A stretch of 64,000 nucleotides of DNA from Nautilus pompilius (Eukaryota; Mollusca; Cephalopoda; Nautilida; Nautilidae). Positions within the stretch are counted from its first letter, which is position 1; each line of letters opens with the position of its first letter. This document shows positions 12,060 through 24,227 of this stretch, in pieces. The position numbers were made by a program, and so were the translations under genes. Below the pieces are notes generated by a model. It was not told the DNA's origin. It made no database searches and saw only the letters and a list, made by a program, of their open reading frames with translations. The stretch covers positions 682,001-746,000 of the forward strand of contig JACATO010000933.1 in assembly GCA_018389105.1 (NCBI GenBank). Reading direction: 5' to 3'.

Positions 12060-12690
12060 AATTGTGTTGACCAGTGTTATCAGCCCTTATCTAAGACATC
12101 CTGCTATTATGGATAAAGATATGTTACAAACAAAGTGGACAGAAGAGAAAGCTTGTTGTGTTGACAATAACTTGGAAATTAGACATTATTTGGCAATTGG
12201 ACAAAGGTGAGAAATGTAGCCAAATAAAGGACTCGACATTGGCTCATCAATGAACTAAGGACCAATATTGTGAATTCTTCTGAAAACTGATTGAAGAACA
12301 TGGCTTAACTGCAGCGAACATTTACAGTGCAGATAAAGCAGGACTCTTTTGGCGCTGTTTGCCAACATCAACTCTTGCTGGTGATGAAACTGTTGCTTCA
12401 GGGTTTAAGAACAAGGAACGTTTAACTGTGCTAACCTGTGTTAATGCTGCTGGGGAACACAGAGTTAAGTTGCTTGTGGTTGAAAAGTTTAAGCATCCAA
12501 GAGCTTTTAAAGTTGTTGTTTGCCTGCCAGTTGAGTACAAGGCATGAGCTAATGCATGGATGGATAAAGAAATTTTTCTTTACTGGTTCCACCATGTTTT
12601 TGTTCCATCTGTGAAGAACAATTTGAGGGAACGTGGACTCCCTGGAGATAGATGCCGAGCTCATACTCCAGTTAATTACTATTAACTCAT
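12060..12690 (+). mobile_element. pogo/Tigger-like transposase fragment
   Basis: The plus strand encodes the middle of a CENP-B/jerky/Tigger DDE domain. [11 protein letters not shown] and LPTSTLAG near 12,320-12,375 are followed by [21 protein letters not shown] and HPRAFK (12,400-12,510), then [12 protein letters not shown] near 12,585-12,620. The fragment starts directly after the inverted repeat of the preceding element and ends near 12,690. No DNA-binding domain or C-terminus was found, and no terminal repeats. The reading frame has internal stops, so this is a dead fragment. Confidence 0.78.
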
Positions 12691-13700
12691 AGGTGAGTAT
12701 ATAAAATATTTTTGCATACAGCATTTTTATGTATTAAAAATTGCTTTTATATGGTTGTTTGTTTCATTTACTTTGTTATGTACAAACTTTAATAAAGATT
12801 TTATACTTAATTGTCAAAAATTATTTGTGCATATATTTAAAAAAAAAGAAAAAGATTGTAAATGGTTATTTTTTCTTGCGAATGGAAAGGAATAAGAGGC
12901 TCAGTAGTGTACGTTTGTTTTTGATCATCTGTTATATTGCGCATATATTAGACATGTTAGAGAGAGATATAGAGAGTAGATCTTGGCACTGAATCTTTGG
13001 AAACTTACAAATTCCCTTCAACTACATTGGTGTTATCTGTAGAAATGTAATTGTCTAAAGCTTGTTGAGAACATGCCTAATGTTGCCAGAGAGAGCTGCA
13101 CCCAACATTTGAAAAGCTTTCACTTTTGAAGCATGTCCTATTTGATAGTATGCTATGAATATTCAAATGAAACCTGACTGAAATAGAATTGCTATAACTG
13201 TACCTGGACTGGGTTTTATTTGAACCTTTGTAGTACACAAAGATGCAAAAATACCAAGTATTAACAGATGGTATAAAACAAACAAAAAAATGTGGTATTT
13301 ACACATCATTTAGTATGAAAACAAAATTCATGTAAACACTATGCCTATTGATTCTTTATGTCAGACATTAAAAACAATGTACAGATGCATATTCATTCAA
13401 TGGGCTCATTCTCATATACGTCGATAGTCAGAATTTTTTTTTTATGTACACACAAATGTTCTTATTTACAAAAAGCGTAATTTTCCTTTTCTACATATAG
13501 TTTCATGGTGCTCCAAGTATCCCTGATAAATTGTTTATCCAATTCTAAGTTAATTAAAAAATTTATTTAAATTTTAAATACAAATTTTAACCCTTTTCAC
13601 ACCCAGGCTTAATGGCAAGCTTGCTTAGTCTGTTTGCTACAAAGAAGCAGGGAGCCAACATCATTAATATAAGATTTTATCCAGGGAAAGCAAATTTCTG
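12690..13700. other. Intergenic, nothing recognised
   Basis: AT-rich DNA with poly(A) tracts and no supported gene, RNA or element terminus. Confidence 0.4.
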
Positions 13701-14480
13701 TCTGTTAGTGTGCACCAATGTCTAGAATGGAGACAACCCTTGAGGAAGCTTATAGTGCCACAGTTATGTGCTTTAAAATGTTGCTAATCTTGTGGTTTGA
13801 CAGGGAAATCTCTACTAGATCTTCTTGATTTCTTTCATATGTAAAACTGAAAGTATCTGGAAAAATCCCACAAAGCTGGATGGAGAAGAAAAGACACTCT
13901 TGCCAGCTAGATACACCAAACCAAGCCAGTTCCACAGGAAGGTAACTTTGGCAGTTTAGTATGCTATCCACTGGACTTCACAACTCAATTTAATTTTCAA
14001 ATTGATTTATATGATCAATATCAACAACTAATATTTATTCCATTTGATAAAATTTTACTTGTTTTTTTAAAACAATCTTTGGATATCCATTAAAGTAGTC
14101 AATTAATTGTCCAGCATTCTGTAAATGATTAACAGCTCATTCCTCAATTAATAATCCAATAGTAAAGGTAACCTTAGGAGCAGTATCTTTTCATAATCAG
14201 TCTTTACATTTTCCAGAAGCAGGTAGTATGCACTTCTGATAATAAAACTTAGTCGAAAAGGGGCCATATCCCAGATGTCATTCCATGTTAATGATTTTGT
14301 ATGGTTTCATCTCAAATGATTCAATGACCTTGTTGAATCAGTCTCTTGGATTTCCATATTCATTTTAGACCAGTTATGCATTACCTTCCTGTCAGTTTAC
14401 ACCTTGCAACCAGTTCTGAGAGTAGGCTCAATTAGGAAAAATCAAAGTATTACCTTTGTCAGATGAAGATAGTGGTATTT
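13700..14480 (-). mobile_element. Possible retroelement C-terminal fragment
   Basis: Near 14,270-14,170 the minus strand reads DMAPFRLSFIIRSAYYLL. This resembles the region before the Cys/His knuckle in RT proteins found in many copies in marine invertebrate genomes (pattern FRxSFLLRxVYDxLP). A 73-codon open frame follows at 13,750-13,971. The similarity is recalled rather than aligned, there is no RT core, and the frame is interrupted. Confidence 0.25.
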
Positions 14481-15560
14481 ATTATCTGTTTAATTCCTAC
14501 AAGAATTCTTTAAAATTTGAATCCAAATGTGAAATTCTTCAATGAGGTGAAGCAACAAGGGAGCATAGATAGAAAAAAAAAATACATATTTGCAAAGAAT
14601 GACTGCTGGCTTCATTGTACCATAACAAACTGAACTTTGAAATATCACAATATACTTTGCTTATTTTAGTTGTTAAAACAAAAAAAAAATTCAAACATGG
14701 CCCAATAAACTTCCTGAATTGCAAGATGTTCAATACAAAATTCATCATGAGATAAATGGACTTTCCAGATGATATTGTTCATTTATGAGCCTAAATTTTA
14801 TATTCCATGGTTACTTTAGTCATCAGTAATGTTAAGCCTGTCTATTGTACAGGAAAACAGAATTCTATGGTAAAACATGAGGACATGATAAGATGCTGGT
14901 TTTATAAGTGATTTGTTGTATTCATGGCACATCTGGTCACATGAGGGCAATAAAAATGTCTGTCATGATTGCTGAATGTTTTCGCACCTTTGTCTGGTGG
15001 TGTCTCACTGCACAAGAAGATCAATGCAAAGTGCAGTTTTAAAAAAGTTATATCAGAAGCTGTTAGATATGATTCACTAGCTAGATAAATAATACTGTTC
15101 ATCTCTGCATTATGCAACGTCACTGTTCTGTCTGTTGAAGCAGAAGGAAATTTGATTGGAGCCTTGTTGGTTCATAAAATTTAGTTTGGTCACATCATTT
15201 CATTGAAACTAATGTAGTTTCTTATTCAAGTATTCATTTATTTACTATTTTACCTCATCTTTTAAATGATTTATTATTATTTAATCTAATATTTATTTTT
15301 ATTTTCATTTATTTATCTTTTATTAACCAAATTATTGAGACCTGTGCAGTTGGACGGTAGCATGTGTAGTGAGGTGCTGAAGGCTTTCTCTCTCTGATCT
15401 TTCCTGTTACTTCTGTGTATTAAATATAACTAACCATTATGCCACTCTCCTCACCCCAGTGTGAATGAGCCCAATCATTAATTATATAGACATACCTACT
15501 TCTAAATGGAACAATCATTAGCTAAATGCTCCCACAAATCTTCTTCTTAGTATGAAGATT
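14480..15560. other. Intergenic, nothing recognised
   Basis: AT-rich sequence with T-rich tracts near 15,240-15,330. The 73-codon minus frame at 14,902-15,123 has no recognisable family. Confidence 0.35.
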
Positions 15561-16700
15561 CATCAGACTTCAACATCTCAAAAATATACCGAACAGTCTG
15601 GTTCCAGTTTCCCTTCAGGAAATTATAGATTTGGCGGTAGCAAGCATCTGTCCACACACCCCAATATTGACATTGTGTGCAAACTGAACAGTCAATAAGT
15701 CTTTGATAACATCGACACATGGGATAATAATTGAAAATTACCTTACAGAAATGTGTTAGATCCAAAATTCTCTCATTAAACAACACAATAAAGGAAAATT
15801 TGATAACATGGTCAAACAAGCTAGACGACACTTCTACCGCAATTCCTGTATGATGAACCAACCCAGGTTCCATTCTGCCATCCTATAACTTAAAAAGGAA
15901 TGGGAAGGCTCGGCACAGGAGCTGTTATCAAAAGTAACTACCTCAATGGCCACAAGCAATCCACATAATGCATCCATGGAGCAAGTCACACCACCTGCTT
16001 CCTCTTCTGCCAGCTTACAAACCATACCAATGCAGACCGAGGAGCCAACAAGCACACCACCCAGAAAGGAAGTTTCTTTCCCCTTTTCGCACAAGAAGCA
16101 GCGTGGCAAATTCCCTCCATGTAGTCAGAAATCACTATTTAAGGGGAATCTAATATTGATAGAATCAGAGACGGTTCCTGAGGTTAAAACTTTCACCTTA
16201 CCTGGGGGATGAATTGCAACATCTTTGCATGGCTGCCCACCGAAAACAAACCACAGATCCTCTGCCTCCATTTCAGTCTAAACGACCAATCATCGGCAAA
16301 AAGCAAGGAACCCTTCATCGAGACAGACATGGGGATGCACACGCCTTCCCAGACTCTGCTATTTTCTGGCGGTACTAATCCCCCCCCCACAAAGGCTACT
16401 GTAAAATAAAGTGCCATCCTCAACAGATTAAACACCCAACTATGGAAACTTTTCAAACAAGGAATCATTCCTTACCTGCTCCCTATCTCAACTGACCAGG
16501 ATCAAATCCACTGGAAGGAATCATATGCAAAAAAGATTTTACATCATCTTTACCAGTCAGCCACATAGGTTTCCTCCCACATCTAGAGGAATGAGTTTTA
16601 GTAGGGATTTCCCAGCTGTGCTCAGAAGTGCCATATGCCATATTGTGCAGGACTGGACAATCATGGTACTATGCTCACTCATTGGTGTGTTTCTTTTGTA
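15560..16700 (+). pseudogene. Unidentified degenerate coding-like region (Ser/Pro-rich)
   Basis: The plus strand shows unusually protein-like composition for about 1.1 kb. An 88-codon open frame at 15,946-16,212 is rich in Ser, Thr and Pro and then turns basic (SHKKQRGKFPP). Before it, in the same frame, a segment reads KKEWEGSAQELLSK, just after another reading VKQARRHFYRNSCMMNQPRF. Base composition is less AT-rich than the surroundings. There are in-frame stops and no splice-flanked structure. I do not recognise the family. It may be the ORF1 of a retroelement or a decayed processed gene. Confidence 0.3.
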
Positions 16701-18845
16701 GGTATGTCTGCCAAAAAAAAAAAGTTTGAATTATTTTTAAAAAAACTGACTCTTAAATGTTTTTAGCCATAATACAGTTGAATCGTATCCAAATTTGCAC
16801 TAAACTGAACTGTGGGAAAGGAACAAATGTATTTATTGCCATTCTTTTACTTGAAAGTTTGCACATGGAACTATTGAGTATGCAAAATGGCTGCCAGAAT
16901 TTTACTTTTGAACATAACCACTCATCAACAGGTGCAGTTAGAGTTCCTGGATGCTGTGGAAACTCTGAGACCACAAAACATCATGGTTTGTTCTTCTCTT
17001 TCTCTTATTTATATGAATTTAAAAAAAAAAGTTGGGGGTGAAGCCTTACTGACCAAACCATTGTTATCCTATTTAGATAGTTATGTGGACCAATTCTTTA
17101 ATTGGTAGTCTGTCTCTTATGTTTGAATAATAATACATACATGTTAATCCTCTCAAGTTTAGAAAATGCAGAGACTGTGATAAAATAGAAACCCAAAAGA
17201 AATGAAAGATTATGTGCATTTTTAAAAGTTGTTCTGTTCACCTTGAGTTGCACAATGCAATAGGGATAACGTTGTGTGTTGATGCTTCCTTGAAGATATG
17301 GAAAGTTGTTAGTCCAGCAGTGATGGAAGAATATGGTTGTTGTTTTTTTTTTCTTTTCTCTCTCAAAAATGTTACTAATACTTGTTCAAAGTGATTGTGG
17401 TTTCTGAGAAACTTTCACAATCAAAATTTAATCGAGTCAGTAGTAGCAGCAATCAGGAAAACAGGTTAAAAAGTAACCCATCTTGGAGTTCTCAGTAATC
17501 CCTAACAGCCAAGAGGCTCCCACCCAGAAAAGGTTTAGCATGTGTAATATTGATAAAAAAACTAAAAATCCACTCAAAAATATTAAGGGGTAGCCAAACA
17601 CCTTTTGTTCCTCTCTATATTAATTCAGTTTGCACCCAGCCCAAAAGCACTAGTTAGTATGTGTTGAGCTGGTGTTTATTCACTTGTGATGTGAAACGCA
17701 TCAAGTGTTGGAATATATGGATTTGTCATTAAAAATGGTTATATTAACGAGGAAGGTGCCATGAGCCACAATTTAAATGTAACTATCACCAATTTCTGTG
17801 CTGGACTATATCCTTTACTGATGTTGTGATTAGATGGCGATACCAAGTGCTTGAATTAACAGCTGGTCAGTGCCCTTATTGAGACTGGGTGGTTCTTATG
17901 CATTTGTTAAACGTGGTGTTAAATGAGCACAGCCTACATGTATGGTAAACTGATGAAAAAACTTAATAAAGTACCATGTCAAGTCTATTCCACTGTTACC
18001 CTGACCAATGATGTAAATGTAATATTCTCCTCTATGAAAAGCCTGTTTTCTATTGTCGTTTTAAGTGTACCCCACTGCAATAATTGCAGCTGTCAGCTTT
18101 TATTATTAGATTTGTATAAAATTAGGTCCTACTACTATTCAATATAAAATAGTAAAGGAAGAACCCTGTACATCTTGAAATCTGAAGGAATGAATGGATA
18201 ACTTTAGCACATCAAATATTTAATGTGTCATCTTATATAATTGATCCTGGCCACCCATTTCTGAATCGTCCAAAGCTTGATGTGATTGTCATTTCAAGAA
18301 AATGATACAGGAGCATCTATACTACATAGACTCCTTGCTACAGCTCAGTGATGTGTCAGATAAATGAAGACATGCAATCTCATCAGAACTTGTAAATATG
18401 TATCAGTGAATAATCTGAAAGGATAAGCATTTTGATTAGAACACTATTTTTGGTTGGGCTTGAGAACAGCTTATGTATGAAATGTTGTCTCTGTGGGCAG
18501 GGTCAGCACAAGGTGTTAGGATAACCTAGGCAAGTTTGTGAAGCCCTCTTTCAGCCACAGTACAGCAAGTTCCCATTCACTATTGTGTGCAGGTGCACTT
18601 GTCTCTGGTAATAGTTTCTCTCTTTTTAAAAAAATTATTAAAAGAGCCTGGCAATTTACTTATTTCTAGTTCTTTCTTAGTCTTTCACTTTCATCAATAT
18701 TCATTCTTCAACAACAGTTTGTATCCCAATATCAATTTGCTCATGTGCACTCTAAAATAAGATGTGCAAAAGCTTCCTCAAGGAAAGGCATAAACTGAGA
18801 TAGATCAGAGTGAAAAATATTTCTGACTTAAACTGAATGCCACCA
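16700..18845. other. Intergenic, no supported feature
   Basis: Short open frames at 16,757-17,041, 16,887-17,108 and 17,923-18,147 have no recognisable motif. Near 18,498 the sequence CAGGGTCAGCACAAGG looks like one end of a hAT-like MITE, but no matching second end was found. Confidence 0.35.
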
Positions 18846-18849
18846 ACTG

Positions 18850-20267
18850 TCAGAACCTTTGATCTTTCAACTTTTTTCTGAGTCGCAGAACACTTTGGAA
18901 TGGTAAAAAAATTGGTGGAACATCCATAAATAAATGCTATATATTTGTTTAAACTTTATTTGATATATTCATTTGAAACAAAAATATTCTATACAAAATT
19001 GTTATAAAGATAAATATATAAACATATCAGAGATACTTGTACTTGATTATAACACATTTCTTTTATATGAGGTTTAATTTTTGACACAGACACCTTTAGC
19101 TCTTCTACTGAAAGAAGCCTCTACCATCTCTTTTGTTTTATTTCTTGCATAGCAGAAAATCCTAGTTTGCATCAATATGAAGCTGAAAATGGTAAAAGTA
19201 TTGAAAGCCTTTTCTGAGATGTTTGAATATTCAGAAGACATTTGAATCCAAAATTTGCTTACACTGTTTGCACTAAGAGATAGCTGAAGATTATGGTCAT
19301 TTTTTATATCAATTAATTCTTCTTTTAAGGTTAGATGATATTTTTCATATGATATCTGTGCGAAAGGTTGTCGCATCCAGTCATAACTTTTCTCACACAA
19401 ATGGAATGTTCCATTTTTGTATTTAATTCGAATAAAACTTGAATAATAATCTCTTCTATATTGTCTTCTGCACCACTGTTTGAAGTATTTGGAAACATGG
19501 TAAAATCTTTTTGTTTTACATGCCTTTGCCATAAGTTGAGTTTTTCTTTGAAACCACAAAGTTTTGCTGTTGAAGGATGTTTTCATTTTCACCCTGCATA
19601 CTTTCATTAAGTATATTAAGATATCAGAAATGTCAGACAAAAATGCTAATTTGGCGCGCAGTGTATCATCTCTAAAACTTTTAAAAAAAAGCAAATTCTG
19701 ACTCTTCAAGTGTGAAATAAACCAGGATTTCCAGGTGTAAACTATATGTTCGAGAAAGGACGTGTCCTTTTGACAGCCAGTGTACTTCGCTATGCATAAT
19801 TAGAGTTTTATGCTCTGAATCCATGGCTTCACATAACTGTTTAAAAATTCGTGTTCTTTTTTTTTTTTGAGGTTTGGTTTTATGATGATTTACAATTTTA
19901 ACTCGGTCAAGAACAATTTTTAAATCTCCTGTAAGCGATTTGGCAACCAGAGCTTCTCTATGAAGCGAGCAATGTGTAGTAATTACACCAGGTTTCTGTT
20001 GCTTGACAATGCTGATAAATCCTTTAATTGATCCGACCATGGAAGGCGAGACATCTATATAGTAATTCCAGGACATTCCTAAACGTTTGAGGTATTTATT
20101 CAAGGCTTTAAAAATATCTTGTCCTGTTGCGGTACTGCTGAGCTCTCCATGTGAAGCCCAGCGCCAGATATCTTTCATCACATTTCCTCCCCCCCCTTGC
20201 CTTGCAGCTTTGCCGTATTCTCGACGTTTTCTTGAGAACTTCCTCCTTGAATTAAAAACGTATCCAT
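18850..20267 (-). mobile_element. ZBED/SCAND3-like hAT transposase, little decayed
   Basis: The minus strand carries a hAT transposase of the ZBED5/SCAND3 type. A possible start ATG at 20,265-20,267 opens MDTFLIQGG. After a poly-G tract (20,189-20,196) the frame 20,181-19,681 contains MVGSIKGFISIVKQQKPG, THCSLHREALVAKSL, then HSEVHWLSKGHVLSRTYSL. The frame 19,709-19,074 continues with DDTLRAKLAFLSDI and ends with KFWIQMSSEY and a diverged hAT C-terminus. The two frames overlap at an eight-T run (19,683-19,690): one base fewer would join them, so this is either a single frameshift or a homopolymer error. The BED finger and first catalytic region are missing between the ATG and the core, which suggests an internal deletion. 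The left terminus may be CAGAACCTTTGATC near 18,851. A CpG island lies immediately upstream. Confidence 0.75.
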
Positions 20268-20369
20268 CCTAAGGAGAAATGAAGAAGAAATTCGTGTTCT
20301 AGTTACACCAACCGATTCATGAAACGTGTTAAATCAAATTAAAGCTTTGTTCTGACATAGGATGATCAT

Positions 20370-21000
20370 TGTCAATAGTCAGTAAAATGGCGCCCGGTCA
20401 TTTTGAAAATCGCTCGGTTTCGATGAGATAGATGCATGTGAAATGATTGAGTTTATTCGTATTCGATGTCGATTTGCATTTAGAATATCTCTTAAACAAA
20501 AATTTTCGTTTGTTGTTCAAACCAGAAAACCTATATTCGATTTTAAGAAAAAAAAAATGGCGGATACCGGAAACTCTCTCTCCGCTTGCACGTGCAATTT
20601 CCAGGATCGTTGTGGAAATCAAATTTGCTTCTCACGTCCGGAAATTCTTACCTTACTGCAGCACAGCAGCGCACAATAAAATCACGCGCAACTCATCGAA
20701 AGTATTGTTGTAATAGGGGTTCCAGAGCGGACTACCACATAGACCAGCGACACGGCGAGCGTTTCAGGTGCAGGCCCACGCATGTCCGTTCTTGGCGACA
20801 CGTCACGTCCGGCCCACGTGATCTTGCAATTTAAAAATGAAAATTTCTTTCTTATTCACCTGTAGAAAGTTTTTAAAAGAATGATATGAATATTTGGAGA
20901 AAAGAAATCCACTAACTCTCTTCCAGAAACAGATCTTGGTTGTAAAGGTTGACGTCCCCCATCCTTGGCTACGTACAGCGCCGCCTCGGTAGATCTGGTG
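20370..21000. promoter_or_regulatory. CpG island without an assigned gene
   Basis: I count roughly 33 CpG dinucleotides in the 450 bases from 20,380 to 20,830, in a window that is otherwise CpG-poor. Promoter-like motifs include CACGTG near 20,815, ACGTCACGTCC near 20,800 and CCGGAA near 20,568 and 20,638. A plus-strand ATG in good context (AAAAAATGG, near 20,557) opens only 40 codons. On the minus strand, the hAT-derived frame starts about 100 bases away. The island could be a promoter for either strand, or the 5' region of the hAT element. Confidence 0.5.
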
Positions 21001-21059
21001 GCACAGCTCTGTCTGCACAGTTTTATGTTCCTACCTCTCAGAAACTCCTTGGTTTCTTT

Positions 21060-22118
21060 TTCACAGCCAAACTAGGAGGAGGAGAAAAACTTCTGCGAGA
21101 TGAGATTCTTACCATGGGATAATGCTTCTAGGAAGGAAGATAGGGGTTTGACTATGAAGCTACTTTATCAGTCAGGAATTTTTTTCACAATTTAACAAAG
21201 GAGTTGTCAAAACCCACGTAATGCAGCATTAAATAAGGATGGCTATTTTTAAATAATGGCCAGCCTATCTTGTGCCAGAACAAGAGAAGGGAGGGTTATT
21301 TGGAAGATTTGTTAGCACCTGTTTGGTGTAGCCCAATCTTATAACCCCTTTCAACAAGAAGCTAGAACACTGGTTAAAGAAGTTGCTTTATGGTTCTCCT
21401 TAACTGCAAAGATGTTAACCAGATCATGTGTACCTGTTCAATGAAGATGAAGTAAAGCAGCTGATGAGTGATGAAATATCCTCCTGTGCCAGTACGTGTC
21501 ATAAATCCAATACGCACCTTGGTTACCAAACAGTGGCTCAGCTGTCTGAAAGTATTGGCAGGTACATCTGTGTGAGTGAACTGTGCTACTACAATTCCCC
21601 TTCCATTCAAATTGTAGAAATTCATACTTCTACTCTACCAAGCACTAATTTTAATTCTCTCAATTATATTAATGTACTTAAAAAGTTTAATAAATCAAAT
21701 GTATTTTATTATGATTTAGACTGTATACTTTTGTTTCAATTATTTCCTGACAGATTCTTGGAATTATCCCAATTAGTTTTGAGATAATCTATTGATTCTG
21801 CATTCTGGGAATGGTTGTGCTGAAGATGGTTGGTTACCTATCTTTTGCTCTTCCATTCCATCCCATACATTTAAATGCTAATGTCTAATCAGATGTATTT
21901 TATGGTCAAATATTCATTTGTGCGTGGTACTGTATCTAGGTAAATATAAACTTATGGATCTTAGAATCTTCTGTAAAATCCAATAATTTGTGAAAAATTA
22001 CTTTATTCACATTGATTTAGAAATTTCTATAAGTGCAAGTAGTGATAAGAGTCTAACAGCCGCCCTTTGGTGAAGCAATTACGGTGAGGAATATCAGAAA
22101 ACGAAGGGTGCTATTGAA
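21060..22118. other. Intergenic, one unassigned open frame
   Basis: A 119-codon plus-strand frame (21,428-21,787) is the longest in this stretch. It has no family motif, and its second half is AT-rich and low-complexity. I do not call it a gene. Confidence 0.3.
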
Positions 22119-22119
22119 T

Positions 22120-23250
22120 TACGAGGTCTGTCGAAAAAATATCCGACCTTGGGCTGGGGGAAAAAAAAAATTAAGTACTTGGTGGAGTTCGGTTGCTAAT
22201 CCCCTTCGAAGTAGGCCCCTTGTACCTCCACACACTTAGCCCAGCGATCCTTCCACTGTTCGAAGCACGTCTGGAATGCTTCTTCCCGAATGGCTCTCAG
22301 CTCCGCCGTCACATTCCACATGATGTCCTCTCGGCTCTCAAAGCAGGAGCCTTTCAGTGGCATCTTCATTTTTGGGAACAATCAGAAGTCAGGAGGAGCC
22401 GTGTCTGGAGAGTAGGAAGCCTGGCGAATGAGCGAAATACCTTTCTTTGCCAAGAAACTTTGGATCAGCTGCGACGAATGAGCCGGGGTGTTGTCATGAT
22501 GCAGCTGCCAGTTTTGCGAGGCCCACAGATCCGGTCTCTTGCTCCGAACTGCATCACGAAGACGTTGGAGGACTTCCTGATAGTACCCCTTTGTAACTGT
22601 TTGTCCTTCTGATGCATATTCGTGATGCATAACACCTTGGTAGTCGAAGAAAACAGTCAGCATCACCTTGATTTTGCTCTGGAACTGACGTGCTTTTTTG
22701 GGCCTTGGCGACGTTGGGTGCTTCCACTGTGATGACTGAGCTTTGGTTTCCAGGTCGTACCTGTACACCCACGTCTCATCTCCAGTTATCACGGTATTCT
22801 GGAACTCAGGATCCCTGTTGGCAGTATCCAGCAGGTCCTGCGGAACCTCAAGACGAAGTTGTTGTTGTTCCTGAGAAAGCAGTTTGGGTACAAATTTCGC
22901 TGCCACTCTGCGCAATCCCAAATCCTCCTTTAAAATTGCATGTGCAGAATCTTTACTGATCCAAACCTCGTCACCAATTTGCCGCACCATCAAATGATAA
23001 TCCTCCATCAAGGTTCACACTTTCTTGATAAAAACTGCATTGCGGCTTGTTGACGGCCTCCCGGAACGCTGGTCACTCTCCACCGATGTGCGGCCATCTT
23101 TGAGCCTGTTGTACCATTCATTTATTTGGGTAACACCCATGGCATTGTCACCAAAAGCCTGTTGAATTTTGCAAATTGTTTCCGCTTGGGTATCTCCAAG
23201 TTTTTGGCAAAAGTTGATGAAAGATTGTTGCTCTCACACTATCAATTTTC
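22120..23250 (-). mobile_element. mariner (DD34D) transposon, nearly intact coding region
   Basis: A mariner-family cut-and-paste transposon on the minus strand. The N-terminal helix-turn-helix region runs from about 23,245 to 23,030 (INEWYNRLKDGRTSVESD, SGRPSTSRN). The catalytic domain follows with the DD34D triad: VITGDETWVY, LHHDNTPAHSS and SPDTAPPDF. The C-terminus is KCVEVQGAYFEGD, near 22,200. I see only two premature stops: a TGA within KKV-TLMEDY near 23,020, and one after PPDF near 22,382, where the family has tryptophan. The 3' terminal repeat (ACGAGGTCTGTCGAAAAAAT, 22,121-22,140) follows a TA. No matching 5' terminal repeat was seen, so the 5' end seems truncated near 23,250. Confidence 0.9.
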
Positions 23251-24227
23251 AAGCCTTCATGTTTGTTAATAAAACTGAATAATGATACACTCCAAAATAT
23301 CCATTATCTTATACCGTTGCTCAACAGCAGAAGTCTTACTTAGGCTTTTTCCAAAGAAAAGCATGACTGGTGTTAAAGCATGCAAGCAGCTTTATTGTCT
23401 GTCACCAACTTTTTAGACTAATATTTTGGTTTTCTGAAATCCTAGTGGGCAGCAAGGAATTTTGTTTGACCAACAGATTGCTGACCATAGCTGCATGTTC
23501 ATTTAGTGAGCAGATGATGTTCACTTCTGAGATGTAGGTGCCTAATTCATACCACTTAGTTATGCAAAAGATGGACTGTCAGGGTACCAAAACTATGCCA
23601 TGGTTGGCTAGTCACTGGATATAAATTCAACTGAGTGCACATGGAACATTCTTGACTGATTCCTGTGGAAATGTCCTCTTAAACCAACTTTCCAGAACTC
23701 ACTAATACAGATTCTATGTCAGGAATGGGTAAAATCAGGCAAGCAGGACTGTTCTGCTTTGCTGAAGACAAACAGCTGTTCTACACTTATTCTGCTAGTG
23801 TCATGCACTGCTGTAGGTTAAACAGATGTTCTTTCAAACTTGGGTGTTGTCAAGTCTCTCTACACATCCTCCATGACAAAAGTGTTTATTGATGTAGTCT
23901 ATGAACTGGTTGAAATTGTCATTAACAGTCATCACAACAATCCCATTAGTAATGTGTTATTTATTTGCTGATGTGAAAAAAATTAATTAAGTTCAACACA
24001 TGGAGAACTTTAATGCCTTAATCATTCAGAATCTAAATGATTAGATAAATGATAAAAAGAAACTTAACTTGGCAAGAATAAGGTATTTAAAATATCTTTA
24101 TTAACATCAAAATGATTAAACTAAATATTTCAGCAATTTGTAAAGAAAACAAACTGATCAGTATCATTTATTTTTTATGCTAACAAGAGTTAATTTACAG
24201 TTTGGGATAAAATTCAAGAGCACTTAC
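23250..24227. other. Non-coding stretch downstream of the RAD51C exon
   Basis: The next RAD51C exon (family sequence VxLTNQMTTK) was looked for here and to the left on the minus strand and not found. Nothing else was recognised. Confidence 0.4.

Noticed and set aside
18498-18600. MITE-like end CAGGGTCAGCACAAGG
   Set aside because: No matching inverted end within reach, so no element can be delimited.
21428-21787. 119-codon plus-strand open frame
   Set aside because: No motif, low-complexity second half, no splice context or promoter; likely chance.
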